From the IMG/VR virus record IMGVR_UViG_3300033182_000503, positions 1 through 38,607 of that record: a DNA stretch of 38,607 nucleotides; one strand, given 5' to 3'. A program made the position numbers and the translations under genes. Under the pieces are notes generated by a model that did no database searches, was not told the origin of the DNA, and saw nothing but the letters and a program-made list of their open reading frames with translations. Every line of letters begins with the position of its first letter. Within the stretch, counting starts at the first letter, position 1. Source of the stretch: a virus. This document shows, piece after piece, positions 1 to 8,058 of this stretch.

Positions 1-1
1 C

Positions 2-658
2 ATCGACATGGGACGGACCATGTGGGGCCTGGAGCTCAAGGACAACCCGGTACGAGCGGCTATGAAGGTTATGTCGCAGCTCTCCATGACCGGAGGAAGC
101 CGGAAGCGGGAGAGAAGGGTTCAGCCTGGGGAGATCGAGCGGATCATCGAGGCCACCCGTAAAGGTCATTGGCTTATCCCCATCGTGCGCATCGCCCTTG
201 AGAGTGGCATGCGGCAGAAGGAGATTGCTGAGCTCCACTGGGAGGACATCAATTTCGAGGATAAGAGCCTGCTGGTCCGGGACCGGAAGCACCCCACGGA
301 GAAGGAGGGGAACCACCAACTGATCCCGCTTTTACCCGCTGTGGAGGCGCTCCTACGCGCAGAATTAAAGACGAGTAAGGGGGTAGGGAGGATCTTTCCC
401 ATTGAGAGCGCCGCCAGCGTATCGGATCGTTTTGCACGGACGTGCAAAAGGCTAGGAATCGAAGGGCTTCGGTTCCACGACCTACGACATGAGGCAATCA
501 GCAGGATGTTCGAGCGGGGCATGTCCATCCCCGAGGTTGCTGCTATCTCGGGGCATAGGACATGGACCCAGCTTAAGCGTTACACGAACCTTAAGCCGCT
601 TGACTTGATCTCGGCGTTTGAACGAGGGAGTCAAGATACTCAGCAACTGCAAGAGTAG
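2..658 (+). CDS. int: Tyrosine recombinase / phage integrase, C-terminal catalytic part (5' end cut by window)
   Basis: Site-specific recombinase that would integrate and excise the phage chromosome. The reading frame is open to the left edge, so the N-terminal arm-binding domain and most of the core-binding domain are missing. Counting from the first visible Met (position 8), the catalytic set of the family is complete: Arg69 in ESGMRQKEIAEL, Lys94 in RDRKHP, His157 and Arg160 in FHDLRHEA, His183 in ISGHRTW and the nucleophile Tyr192 in KRYTNL. It is the only credible plus-strand gene in the window, opposite in direction to all structural genes, and its last 68 bases overlap the 3' end of an excisionase-like gene on the other strand. 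Family assignment is very safe; whether the element integrates, and where, cannot be read from here. No attP core could be recognised. Confidence 0.93.
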   Translation: MDMGRTMWGLELKDNPVRAAMKVMSQLSMTGGSRKRERRVQPGEIERIIEATRKGHWLIPIVRIALESGMRQKEIAELHWEDINFEDKSLLVRDRKHPTEKEGNHQLIPLLPAVEALLRAELKTSKGVGRIFPIESAASVSDRFARTCKRLGIEGLRFHDLRHEAISRMFERGMSIPEVAAISGHRTWTQLKRYTNLKPLDLISAFERGSQDTQQLQE

Positions 659-818
659 GGAAGAGATAGCGCTTGCCCCGCTTTACATGGGGCACATCTA
701 ATCGACCAGCGTAAATCTGGTTATAGATCGTCGCCTTCTTAATACGAAGTAAGGTCGCCAGTTCGGCGAGATCCATGAAAGGACCGTACTTATCAAGCAG
801 GAATTCAGTCAGACCCAC
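591..818 (-). CDS. Excisionase-like helix-turn-helix protein (HTH_17/MerR-like fold)
   Basis: A 75-residue DNA-binding protein. The segment FMDLAELATLLRIKKATIY followed by NQIYAGRLDVPHVKRGKRY and a closing LAVAEYLDSL matches the winged-helix HTH_17 pattern of excisionases and small phage regulators: a helix-turn-helix, a basic wing and a final helix. A GGAGG sits 6 bases before a GTG at 818, which I take as the start; the TTG two codons earlier is too close to the ribosome site. The gene overlaps the preceding DUF3310 gene by 14 bases and converges on the integrase with a 68-base antisense overlap. The position next to int makes a recombination directionality factor the likeliest role; a transcriptional regulator is the alternative. 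Family fold is well supported, exact job is inference. Confidence 0.8.
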   Translation of the reverse strand: MGLTEFLLDKYGPFMDLAELATLLRIKKATIYNQIYAGRLDVPHVKRGKRYLFPTLAVAEYLDSLVQTPRSSQAA

Positions 819-1032
819 GTTCAACCTCCGATTTTAGCTTTCCTAGGTACCACCCCGCTTTCGCGAGGTCTTCCCTCGGTTTTCCCTTGTACCGGTAGCG
901 CCATAGATATTTGAGCGTGTTCCCTTTGAGGTAACCCTCAAACTCTTCCTGGGACATGCTCGCCTGTATTGCGTCGATACATTCGATCCCGCCGTTGTTG
1001 TAGTGTGCTGGGCTGTTGACGGGATCACTCAT
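805..1032 (-). CDS. DUF3310 (SaV-like) small phage protein
   Basis: A 75-residue protein with the family signature: NSPAHYNNGGIECIDAI near the start, then GYLKGNTLKYLWRYRYKGK and a C-terminal DLAKAGWYLGKL helix. This family is widespread in phages; as I recall it includes the T7 gp1.7 type, for which a nucleotide kinase activity was reported, but I would not assign an enzymatic role here. The start has only a poor ribosome site (GAGG 11 bases upstream), and an operator-like palindrome lies at 1039-1053, only 6 bases before the ATG, so a bound regulator would block transcription or initiation. It is the first gene of a two-gene unit with the excisionase-like protein. Confidence 0.85.
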   Translation of the reverse strand: MSDPVNSPAHYNNGGIECIDAIQASMSQEEFEGYLKGNTLKYLWRYRYKGKPREDLAKAGWYLGKLKSEVERGSD

Positions 1033-1038
1033 GGGGTA

Positions 1039-1053
1039 ATTAGCCTCACTAAT
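1039..1053 (-). promoter_or_regulatory. Operator-like palindrome ATTAG-N5-CTAAT, site 5, with extra half-site
   Basis: Read on the minus strand the site is CATTAG-TGAGG-CTAATT, ending 6 bases before the DUF3310 start codon. A further half-site ATTAGTG lies at 1067-1073, exactly 20 bp upstream (two helical turns). A possible promoter further up has TAGACA as -35 with an AT-rich tract above it and TAGTGT as a poor -10, which would put the half-site over the -10. This is the same palindrome as at 8296, 17749, 31655 and 37719. Binding by a regulator is inferred. Confidence 0.6.
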
Positions 1054-1114
1054 GTGTCCCTTCTAACACTAATGGTTTCACGCTATTTGTCTATGTTTTT
1101 TTCCCGAAAAACCG

Positions 1115-1146
<32 letters not shown>

Positions 1147-1171
1147 GAATCAACTACTTACAGGTTAAAAC

Positions 1172-1188
1172 AGTTGCTAATTGCAACC
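1172..1188 (-). terminator. Weak hairpin with short U run after the last tail gene
   Basis: On the minus strand GTTGC-AATTA-GCAAC (extendable by one G-U pair) is followed by TGTTTTAA, just downstream of the stop at 1206. The stem is short, so this is a modest candidate for the end of the tail transcript. Confidence 0.4.
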
Positions 1189-1205
1189 ATTACAGGGCAA
1201 AGGGA

Positions 1206-1388
1206 TTATGACGCTGTGGGCTTGGGCGGGGTCATGATTCTGAGGTCAGGAGAGCTGTCATCTACGATTATGCGGAAGGCTTTGCGGACCCGGTGAAGCA
1301 GGTTTGTGTCTTGGCTAATGATGGTGAGAGTGATGGTGACATCCCCGTCGGCATCGGGGTCGGACTCTTCGTAGGACAAGAAGTTCAT
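1206..1388 (-). CDS. Small acidic protein, last gene of the tail block
   Basis: A 60-residue protein beginning MNFLSYEESDPDADGD and containing VTITLTIISQDTNLLHRVRKAF. I do not recognise it. The start at 1388 is chosen because its ATG overlaps the stop of the upstream gene (ATGA) and an AGGAG lies 8 bases upstream. Its place after the fibre and the tail-assembly chaperone suggests a small accessory tail or assembly protein. No membrane segment or signal peptide. Confidence 0.65.
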   Translation of the reverse strand: MNFLSYEESDPDADGDVTITLTIISQDTNLLHRVRKAFRIIVDDSSPDLRIMTPPKPTAS

Positions 1389-1786
1389 GACACAGGCTCC
1401 TCTGGCCATGGGACCTCTTCAAGAGACAGCAGGGGGCGCTCAATGGTCTGCGGTAGCTCCCGAAGCGCCGTTCGATACGCAACCCATAGTGCCCGCTGCT
1501 CATCACTAATCGGTGAATCAGGCATCACGCGCCAGTCACAGGCAGCAAGCTTCTGGTTCCGAAGCCCACGCAGCGTCACCATGTTCTCCGTGTCCAGCTC
1601 TTCATGAGACTTGGTGCGTGGTTCGAGCTGCATGGTGTCCAGATTGACGCGCCACTCCGCCGGGTAGAGCTCTTCGTCGATGGGGAGGAAGCCCACCTCA
1701 TCAGATACCGGGGGCGCATCCTTTGCGGACTGCTTCCGCAGCCCAAGCCCATCGCCAGTAGTGAGGTCGTACTTGAGATATATCAT
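1385..1786 (-). CDS. Phage tail assembly chaperone-like protein
   Basis: A 133-residue protein with the C-terminal signature TLRGLRNQKLAACDWRVMPD, then SPISDEQRALWVAYRTALRE and a Trp-Pro-rich end (VPWPEEP). This RN-x-L-...-DW-...-D-x-P-...-W-x-x-YR-x-ALR pattern is that of the Phage_tail_APC family, small proteins encoded directly after long tail fibres and thought to help fibre assembly. The N-terminus (MIYLKYDLTTGDG) is variable. It overlaps the preceding fibre gene by 4 bases (ATGA), indicating coupled translation with its likely client. The family match is good; the chaperone role is inferred from the family. Confidence 0.8.
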   Translation of the reverse strand: MIYLKYDLTTGDGLGLRKQSAKDAPPVSDEVGFLPIDEELYPAEWRVNLDTMQLEPRTKSHEELDTENMVTLRGLRNQKLAACDWRVMPDSPISDEQRALWVAYRTALRELPQTIERPLLSLEEVPWPEEPVS

Positions 1787-4700
1787 CGCTGTATACCAAG
1801 AAGGATGATGTAGGCCTCATAGAGCGGCGAGTTATATGCCGTCCAGCGCATGGAGTAGGTGTAGGTCCCAGCAGCCTTCGAGCGTCGGATCGCACCCCCA
1901 ACGAAACCGCTGTTGCTGACCGCATTCGGTGAGGAGGTGGTATTACCGATGTTCAGAATACGAGTGGTGCCCTCGTATATCTCTATAATCATGTTCCCTG
2001 CACCACTGGACTGTCCTTGGAAGCGCACGCCCCAGAGCACAAGCACCTCGGTATCGAGGGATAGGGTAATTGAGGCGCTAGGCAGACCATTCGCCGAGGT
2101 GCGGAAGGTAGGCCAGGACGCAGCAATGTACCCGCTGTAGGTATCCGCCACCGGCACGATGACCGACTCCCCAGCAAGCTGGAGCGTGTCCACCGCAGCC
2201 GTGCCGATCTTGGCGTTGGTGATCTGCGCATCACCAATCTTCGCGCTGGTGATCGCCGCATTCCCGATCTTCGCGTTGGTGATCTGCCCGTTGGCGATGT
2301 TCGCCTCATAGATCTGGGCGGCTCCGATCTTCGCTGTCGTGATGCTGGCGTCAGCGATCTTCGCGTTATCTACCGCAGCCGCACCGATCTTGGCGTTGGT
2401 GATCGTACCGTTACGGATGTAGGCGTCGTTCATGTAGACGCCTGCCGGAACACTCACACCATTAATAGTGGTAGCCGAGGCCTGGACGATGAAGGGGATA
2501 ACGCTCGTTTGGCCAGGAGAGCCAATGGAGAAGCGGTCGGCTCTGATGATGAACTCGGACGTCGGGGTCGCGTCGTTGGCATTAACGGCAAGACCAAACC
2601 CCGCGACGTAGCCATTCGCGTCGATCTTCACTGTGTAGCGGCCTTCGAGCGCTTCCCCCGAGGCCTTGGTGTAGTAGTTCTGCTGGAGCGCGACGTTAGT
2701 CGCGTACCCCGTCAGCGTATTGTTGAAGGTCGAGGTTAGGGTGCTGCTGGCCGTCGAGATCGCGCTGTCGGTCGCAGTCTTCGTGTAGTAGTTGTTCGTC
2801 AACGTCGCGTTGGTTGCGTAGTTATTCAGCGTCGTTGAGGAGACGAGATTCTGCGTTGCCGCGCTGATCGCCGAATCCGTGGCAGTCTTCGTGTAGTAGT
2901 TGTTGGTCAGCGTCGCATTGGTCGCGTAGGCGCCTAGGGTGTTACTCAGCGAGGTTGTGGAGACCAGGCTCTGGGTCGCGGTGCTGATCGCCGAATCCGT
3001 ATCAGCCTTCGTGTAGTAGTTGTTAGTGAGGCTGGCAGCAGTGCTTGCGATGCGTGCATCGTCGATAGCTACCCAGCTACTGCCATTCCAGCGGTGCGCC
3101 TTGTTGTTATTGTCACTCTCGAACCACAAATCCCCGATGGTCAGGCCGGAGGACCCGGGGGCTGCTGCCTGATAGAAGGAGCGGTTCTTGGAGTTAATCG
3201 AGGACTGAAGGGTCTGGGACGCAGCGGTGATGGCCGAGTCCGTAGCAGTCTTCGTGTAGTAGTTATTCGTCAGGTTCGCGATGGTGCCCGCGATCCGGGT
3301 ATCGTCCGTCGCCACCCAGGAAGAGCCATTCCAACGGTAGGACTTGTTGCCGTCATCCGAATCAAACCACACGTCTCCCGTCACCAGTCCGCTCGAAGGG
3401 GCAGAGGCCTGACGGTAGGTGCGGTTCTTCGCCCCGATCTGCGAGGACAGGGTGCTGGTCTGCGCACTGATCGCAGAGTCCGTCTGCGTCTTCGTGTAGT
3501 AGTTCGTCGTCAAGGTCGACGTGGTGGGGTAGCTCCCCAGGGCGGTGGATAGGTCCGTGGTCGACACGAGGTTCTGCGTCGCCGTCGAGATTGCCGAGTC
3601 AGCGTCCGTGATCGTGTAGTAGTTACTCGTCAGAGTGGAGTTGGTGACGTAACCGCCAAGGGTGGTGCTGAGATCGGTCGTTGACACGAGGCTCTGCGTG
3701 GCAGTGCTGATCGCGCTGTCTGTTGCCGTACGGGTGTAGTAGTTATTCGTCAGCGTGGCGTTGGTGACGTAACCACCAAGGGTGGTGCTGAGATCGGTCG
3801 TTGACACGAGCGTAGAGGTTGCAGCAGAGATCGCAGAGTCAGTCTCAGTCGCCGTGTAGTAGTCACTCGTCAGAGTGGAGTTGGTGACATAGCTACCAAG
3901 CGCTGTGCTGAGGTCCGTGTTCGACACGAGTGTAGAGGTTGCAGCAGAGATCGCAGAGTCAGTCTCAGTCGCCGTGTAATAGTTGTTGGTGAGCGTGGCC
4001 GTTGTCGCGTAGGCGCCCAGGGCTGTGGACAGCCCGGTGTTAGTGACGAGGTTCAGCGTGGCCGTAGCGATGGCGCTGTCAGTGGCCGTCTTGGTGTAGT
4101 AGTCGTTTGTCAGCGTGGCCAGCGTGCTTGCGATGCGAGCGTCGTCAGTCGCGACCCAGTTGGTGCCATCGAAGCGGTAAGCCCGATTATTGTCGTCGCT
4201 ATCGAACCAGAGATCGCCGGTACTCCGTCCCGTGGTGCTTGGTGCCGTGGCTTGGCGGAAGGTGGTGTTCTTACCGTCGATCTGCGCTTCGAGGAGCAGG
4301 GACGCCGCAGAGATCGCGGAGTCTGTTTGCGCGCTGGTGTAGTAGTTGTTCGCCAGATTAGCGATGGTGCCAGCAATACGGGTGTCGTCAGTGACGTCCC
4401 AAGAACTGCCGTTCCAGCGGTAGGCCTTGTTCCCGTCATCGGAGTCGTACCAGATATCACCACTGACCAAGCCCGCAGAGGCAGGCTCTGCTGCCTGCCG
4501 ATAGGTGCGGTTCTTAAGGTTAATCGCCGCGCTGAGCTGGGTCGATGCGGTCGTGATGGCTGAGTCGGTTTCGGCGCTGGTGTAGTAGTCGTTGATGAGC
4601 AGGGCTCGGGTAGCCGCCAAGCCCGTCGTCCCATCTCCTACCGTGCTCTCCAGGGTCGATACCCGGTTAGCTGTGGCGACCACCCCGTTAGTGCCGTCAT

Positions 4701-6075
4701 TGACGGTCGTTTCAACCAGATCAAGGGCGTTCGAGGTGGCGACCACCCCGGTATTTACATTGTCGACCGTGGCTTCAAGGGCCCCCACCCGGGTTACGGT
4801 GGCGGCAAGACCGGTGGTGCCGTTCTCCACTGTGGCCTTTAGGCTGCTCAAGCCCGAGGCAGTGATCGCTACCCCCGTTGTGGGGTCGTCCACCGTGGCT
4901 TCCAGCGCCGCAATGGCCTGAGCGGCTGCGGAGCTGCTGTTTGCGTCGACGTAGTTGATCTGCTGAATCGCAGCCGCGTTCGCCCCCACCGCATCCCCGA
5001 GACTGGTGTAGTCCCCGATCAGGGTCCAGTTCGAGTTCGAGGCGCTAGGTGCTGAGTTACTGTTGGCCGCCGCCGCTTTCCACAGCTTGTTGTTGTAAAC
5101 CACCTGATCGTCGATGGCGTAAGACGTAGAGCTCGACCAGGGGTCGATGGCGTTCAGATCGTCGATCTGACTCTGGAGGTTGGCCACAGCAGTGCTAATA
5201 GCTGAGGCCCGAGCCGCCGCTTCATTGTTGACCGCCGTGTTCCGAGCACTGGTTTCAACTGCGATGGCGGCGTTTCGGTCACTTACCTCCTGCGCAATGG
5301 CAGCGGTGCGCGCCGTGGCTTCCGCAGTCACCGCAGCGGTTCGATCTGAAATCTCTTGGTTGATCGCCGCGACCCTGGCCGCTGTCTCTTGAGCGATCTG
5401 GTAGGCCACGGAATTAACCACAGACGCATCGGCGTCAATGAGGTCGATGCGAGCCTCAAGGTCCTGATGGAGCTGGCTCTCGGTGATCGCCCCGGTCAGC
5501 TCGCTGAGGATAAGCTCGACATTCAGAGCCGTCTCGGCAAGGGTGCCTGCCGTTGCGTTGAACGGCCCAGGCACGCCGGAAGTGGAAACATGGCGGACCC
5601 AGTAGTAGTAGCTCTCCCCCTCGCCAACGGCATCCACATAGGCAAGGCCTGGAGAGACGCCGACAAGCTGAGCGTCCCCCAGCACATCGCTATCGTGGCG
5701 CCAGATCTCCGTGAGGCTGTGGTTCCCATAGGTCGGGAAGTCCCAGTAGAGCTGGATGAGGGAATAGCCGCCGGTAGCTGAGAACCCCGTCGGCCTCGGC
5801 GGGACAGCTAGGTCCTGGGCGGGGTCAAGGAAGTCCAGATCGTTTGGTCGATTCGGGTTGAACTGGCGCCCCCGAAGCTCCTGAGCCAAGCCAGAGTTGA
5901 TCAGCTCCCGCAGCGTGACGGCCCGGTCTCGCGGATCACCCCTTCGCCCAAGGCGAATCTCAAGGGCCTCCGAGACCGCTTCAAGGTACGCCCGCAGGGA
6001 AGGAGATACGTCCGCAGGGGGCTTCGGAATACCCGGAACGGTGGTGGGGTTATTCGTCCGTACCGTCGTCGTCAT
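1783..6075 (-). CDS. Long J-like tail fibre / tip protein with tandem YYT modules
   Basis: A 1430-residue fibre. Residues about 80-180 hold a fibronectin-III-like segment (FSATGGYSLIQLYWDFP); then LSELTGAITESQLHQDLEA and a coiled coil of AEATARTAAI type repeats, as in lambda J-like proteins. Next comes a CBM5/12-like patch (PWSSSTSYAIDDQVVYNNKL), where a Trp/Tyr surface could bind sugars. The middle is built from 13 'NYYT-x-TDSAIS' units of 40 residues, four of them enlarged by a GD[IVL]W[YF][DE]SD...RWNGSSW insert. The C-terminal part has a DUF1983-type segment (YTVKIDANGYVAGFGLAV), a hinge of TNAKIG repeats, and a terminal beta-rich domain likely to be the receptor-binding tip. ATGA overlap with the nozzle-like gene upstream. 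Role in host recognition is well supported by architecture; the receptor is unknown. Confidence 0.85.
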   Translation of the reverse strand: MTTTVRTNNPTTVPGIPKPPADVSPSLRAYLEAVSEALEIRLGRRGDPRDRAVTLRELINSGLAQELRGRQFNPNRPNDLDFLDPAQDLAVPPRPTGFSATGGYSLIQLYWDFPTYGNHSLTEIWRHDSDVLGDAQLVGVSPGLAYVDAVGEGESYYYWVRHVSTSGVPGPFNATAGTLAETALNVELILSELTGAITESQLHQDLEARIDLIDADASVVNSVAYQIAQETAARVAAINQEISDRTAAVTAEATARTAAIAQEVSDRNAAIAVETSARNTAVNNEAAARASAISTAVANLQSQIDDLNAIDPWSSSTSYAIDDQVVYNNKLWKAAAANSNSAPSASNSNWTLIGDYTSLGDAVGANAAAIQQINYVDANSSSAAAQAIAALEATVDDPTTGVAITASGLSSLKATVENGTTGLAATVTRVGALEATVDNVNTGVVATSNALDLVETTVNDGTNGVVATANRVSTLESTVGDGTTGLAATRALLINDYYTSAETDSAITTASTQLSAAINLKNRTYRQAAEPASAGLVSGDIWYDSDDGNKAYRWNGSSWDVTDDTRIAGTIANLANNYYTSAQTDSAISAASLLLEAQIDGKNTTFRQATAPSTTGRSTGDLWFDSDDNNRAYRFDGTNWVATDDARIASTLATLTNDYYTKTATDSAIATATLNLVTNTGLSTALGAYATTATLTNNYYTATETDSAISAATSTLVSNTDLSTALGSYVTNSTLTSDYYTATETDSAISAATSTLVSTTDLSTTLGGYVTNATLTNNYYTRTATDSAISTATQSLVSTTDLSTTLGGYVTNSTLTSNYYTITDADSAISTATQNLVSTTDLSTALGSYPTTSTLTTNYYTKTQTDSAISAQTSTLSSQIGAKNRTYRQASAPSSGLVTGDVWFDSDDGNKSYRWNGSSWVATDDTRIAGTIANLTNNYYTKTATDSAITAASQTLQSSINSKNRSFYQAAAPGSSGLTIGDLWFESDNNNKAHRWNGSSWVAIDDARIASTAASLTNNYYTKADTDSAISTATQSLVSTTSLSNTLGAYATNATLTNNYYTKTATDSAISAATQNLVSSTTLNNYATNATLTNNYYTKTATDSAISTASSTLTSTFNNTLTGYATNVALQQNYYTKASGEALEGRYTVKIDANGYVAGFGLAVNANDATPTSEFIIRADRFSIGSPGQTSVIPFIVQASATTINGVSVPAGVYMNDAYIRNGTITNAKIGAAAVDNAKIADASITTAKIGAAQIYEANIANGQITNAKIGNAAITSAKIGDAQITNAKIGTAAVDTLQLAGESVIVPVADTYSGYIAASWPTFRTSANGLPSASITLSLDTEVLVLWGVRFQGQSSGAGNMIIEIYEGTTRILNIGNTTSSPNAVSNSGFVGGAIRRSKAAGTYTYSMRWTAYNSPLYEAYIILLGIQR
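2660..4615 (-). repeat. In-frame 120-bp and 240-bp tandem modules within the fibre gene
   Basis: The DNA encoding the YYT modules repeats with a 120-bp period (for example the marker tgtagtag recurs near 2785, 2905, 3025 and then near 3620, 3740, 3860, 3980, 4100), alternating with ~240-bp units carrying the WYDSDDGN insert. Some neighbouring units, such as 3640-3700 and 3760-3820, differ by only one or two bases, showing recent duplication or gene conversion. Confidence 0.85.
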
Positions 6076-7790
6076 GTGCTGGAGATCTCATCCATGGACT
6101 GGGCGAGGCAGACCTCGTCGATCTCAACAGCACCTGATACCTCAACCTCCCAAACCTGACCGATCTTCGGAGGTAGGCGCATGATGGGCTCACGAAGCGT
6201 CCCGGTACCGGCGCCAGCAGGCGTGGTCACAGTTTGGGTATAGACGTTGTTGGCGTAGGAGAGGGCGTAGTTCGCGATGAGCTCGCCATCCGCCCAGACC
6301 TTAACGGTGATTGGGTAGGCCTGAGCATGGACGGACACCCAGCTCATGCTCACAGGCTTGGGTGTGACGTACTGCTTACTCTTCCAGCGAAGGGTCCGAG
6401 GAGTGGAGCTCCCCCGGTACTTCTGGATCTTGTCCGCGACGACCAGATACAGCTCGCCATCCTTCGGGTTCATGTACCCGCCGTTCACCTGCCCTGCGGT
6501 GGTAATCGTGGAGATAGCGGCTCGGTCGGCACGGGGGTCGAAGACGAAGCCCTTGTGGCTGGAGCCGTCGGTCCAGAAGGCGACGTAGGTGTTCTCGTGG
6601 CGGAAGGCACGGTACCCGGTGGGGTTGAAGTCCGCGTTCCACGTCGTGGGGTCGATCAGCCCCTCGGTAACCACCTGCCCCTCGCCGCCACTGACCGCTA
6701 CTAGCCCGTCAGGTCCGGCGTAAAGCAGGTAGCTCCCCATATCCACCACGCTGCGGGCGTTTACGCAGGCTTGGGGGAGGTCCACCCGGATAGCCGTCAT
6801 GGCGCTTGAGTCGGTCCCGGTCACGAAGTAGGGAGTACCGTCAGTGAGGGCGATGATCCCGTTGGCTACGGCGCCAATGGCCACGATGTCCTCTTCGAGG
6901 GTGATGCGGTATTCGATGGGCCAAGCGTGGGGTAGGAATGCTTCGCTAAGGCACAGGCGCTTGCCCGTAAAGCCAGCGAAGACCCCATTAGCCACCGCGA
7001 TCAGCCCCTTCATGGGCCCGTCCGGGTAGAGAGAGGTGTCGTCGTCCGGCGGACCGATCCAGCTCTCGCTCGGGAGCACTTCCCCCAGCCCAGCAGAAGG
7101 GGTGCTGTCCACATAGGTCGTGGTGGTGATGGGCACCTCAGCGAGGAACTGGAAGGTGGTGTTTGTCGAACCCGTGTTCGAGCGGTAGATTCGCTTCAGG
7201 GCACCAGTGCCGAAGTTGTAGTTCCCAGATGGGACATCAGCCGCCGCCATGGTGATGGTGACAGTCTCCGTATCGGTGCGTTCGATAGGGCTGGTGGCGA
7301 GGCTAGGTGGGCCCTCCTCACCGAAGGCAGTGACAAAGGTATAGACGTACGAAACATCGTCCGGCGTCTGGGCCTCGTCGGGGGTGCCAGCGATGGCCAC
7401 GCTGGGGGCGTTATCAGGAGCAGGGACACCGAGGCGGTAAGAGTTGGCGGGGTACCCACTGGTCCCTGCCACCATAGTCGCTGCTGTACCGACCCTAGGG
7501 TAGCTGTCGCCGGTAAAGTAGAGCCGGTCTAGGGTGTCCCCTGGGATAGGACCTGGGACTGCTTTGACGTCTTCTTGGTCCCACTCAAGCCAGTTGGTGT
7601 CTCGGTAGAAGAAAATCGACCGGACAGCGCCACTCTGGAGCGTGAACTCCTCGGAATCATCAGTGGTAGGGGTCAGTCTGCCGCTCACGAAGTCGACATT
7701 CTCGGCGACCTGAGCGAACTCTTCTGCTAGGAGACGGGGGGATAGACCGGGGGCGATTCCGCTAAATCGTTCTCGCTTGAAGTAAGCCAT
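6072..7790 (-). CDS. Tail nozzle-like / tail stabilisation structural protein
   Basis: A 572-residue protein starting FSGIAPGLSPRLLAEEFAQV and continuing AENVDFVSGRLTPT, a pattern typical of podovirus tail nozzle or stabilisation proteins (T7 gp12-like role): Aq-x-a-x-N-x-D-...-SG-x-LxP. The body is beta-rich with recurring blade-like segments (GVFAGFTGKRLCLSEAF, YLLYAGPDGLVAVSGGEG, GELYLVVADKIQKYRG), consistent with a propeller. GAGG lies 8 bases before the ATG. It is followed with an ATGA overlap by the J-like fibre, which it probably carries. Unusually, it lies some 20 kb away from the neck/adaptor genes. The nozzle call is a fold-level inference; a generic tail structural protein is the fallback. 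Confidence 0.65.
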   Translation of the reverse strand: MAYFKRERFSGIAPGLSPRLLAEEFAQVAENVDFVSGRLTPTTDDSEEFTLQSGAVRSIFFYRDTNWLEWDQEDVKAVPGPIPGDTLDRLYFTGDSYPRVGTAATMVAGTSGYPANSYRLGVPAPDNAPSVAIAGTPDEAQTPDDVSYVYTFVTAFGEEGPPSLATSPIERTDTETVTITMAAADVPSGNYNFGTGALKRIYRSNTGSTNTTFQFLAEVPITTTTYVDSTPSAGLGEVLPSESWIGPPDDDTSLYPDGPMKGLIAVANGVFAGFTGKRLCLSEAFLPHAWPIEYRITLEEDIVAIGAVANGIIALTDGTPYFVTGTDSSAMTAIRVDLPQACVNARSVVDMGSYLLYAGPDGLVAVSGGEGQVVTEGLIDPTTWNADFNPTGYRAFRHENTYVAFWTDGSSHKGFVFDPRADRAAISTITTAGQVNGGYMNPKDGELYLVVADKIQKYRGSSTPRTLRWKSKQYVTPKPVSMSWVSVHAQAYPITVKVWADGELIANYALSYANNVYTQTVTTPAGAGTGTLREPIMRLPPKIGQVWEVEVSGAVEIDEVCLAQSMDEISST

Positions 7791-7797
7791 GCGTACC

Positions 7798-8058
7798 TCA
7801 CTTCAGTAGCAAGGTGACGATCAGCCCAGCCATGCTACAGATGATGGTGAACCCGATCATGAACATCTGTCGGGACATCGTGTCTAAGCGACCGTCAATG
7901 CGCTCTAAGTGATTAAAAATCGTCTTAGAGCGCTCTTCGCACATAGCTTCATGAGCGGTAAGGCGGTTGATGGCTTCCCAATAACGGGAGTCATCTGATG
8001 GACAGCTACTGGATGACATGGCCTTCAAGGGGGGCTTCGGATACGCCATCTGGTTCAT
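7798..8058 (-). CDS. Small tail-anchored membrane protein, XhlA/holin-like
   Basis: An 86-residue protein with a hydrophilic coiled-coil-like part (CEERSKTIFNHLERIDGRLD) and one C-terminal transmembrane helix (MFMIGFTIICSMAGLIVTLL) ending in a single Lys. This layout resembles the XhlA family of small membrane proteins linked to lysis. The ATG at 8058 has GGAGG only 3 bases upstream and overlaps the previous gene by 53 bases; an ATG at 8019 (73 residues) is an alternative with a 14-base overlap. It lies far from the holin and lysozyme, so a role in tail-membrane contact rather than lysis is also possible. Confidence 0.65.
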   Translation of the reverse strand: MNQMAYPKPPLKAMSSSSCPSDDSRYWEAINRLTAHEAMCEERSKTIFNHLERIDGRLDTMSRQMFMIGFTIICSMAGLIVTLLLK

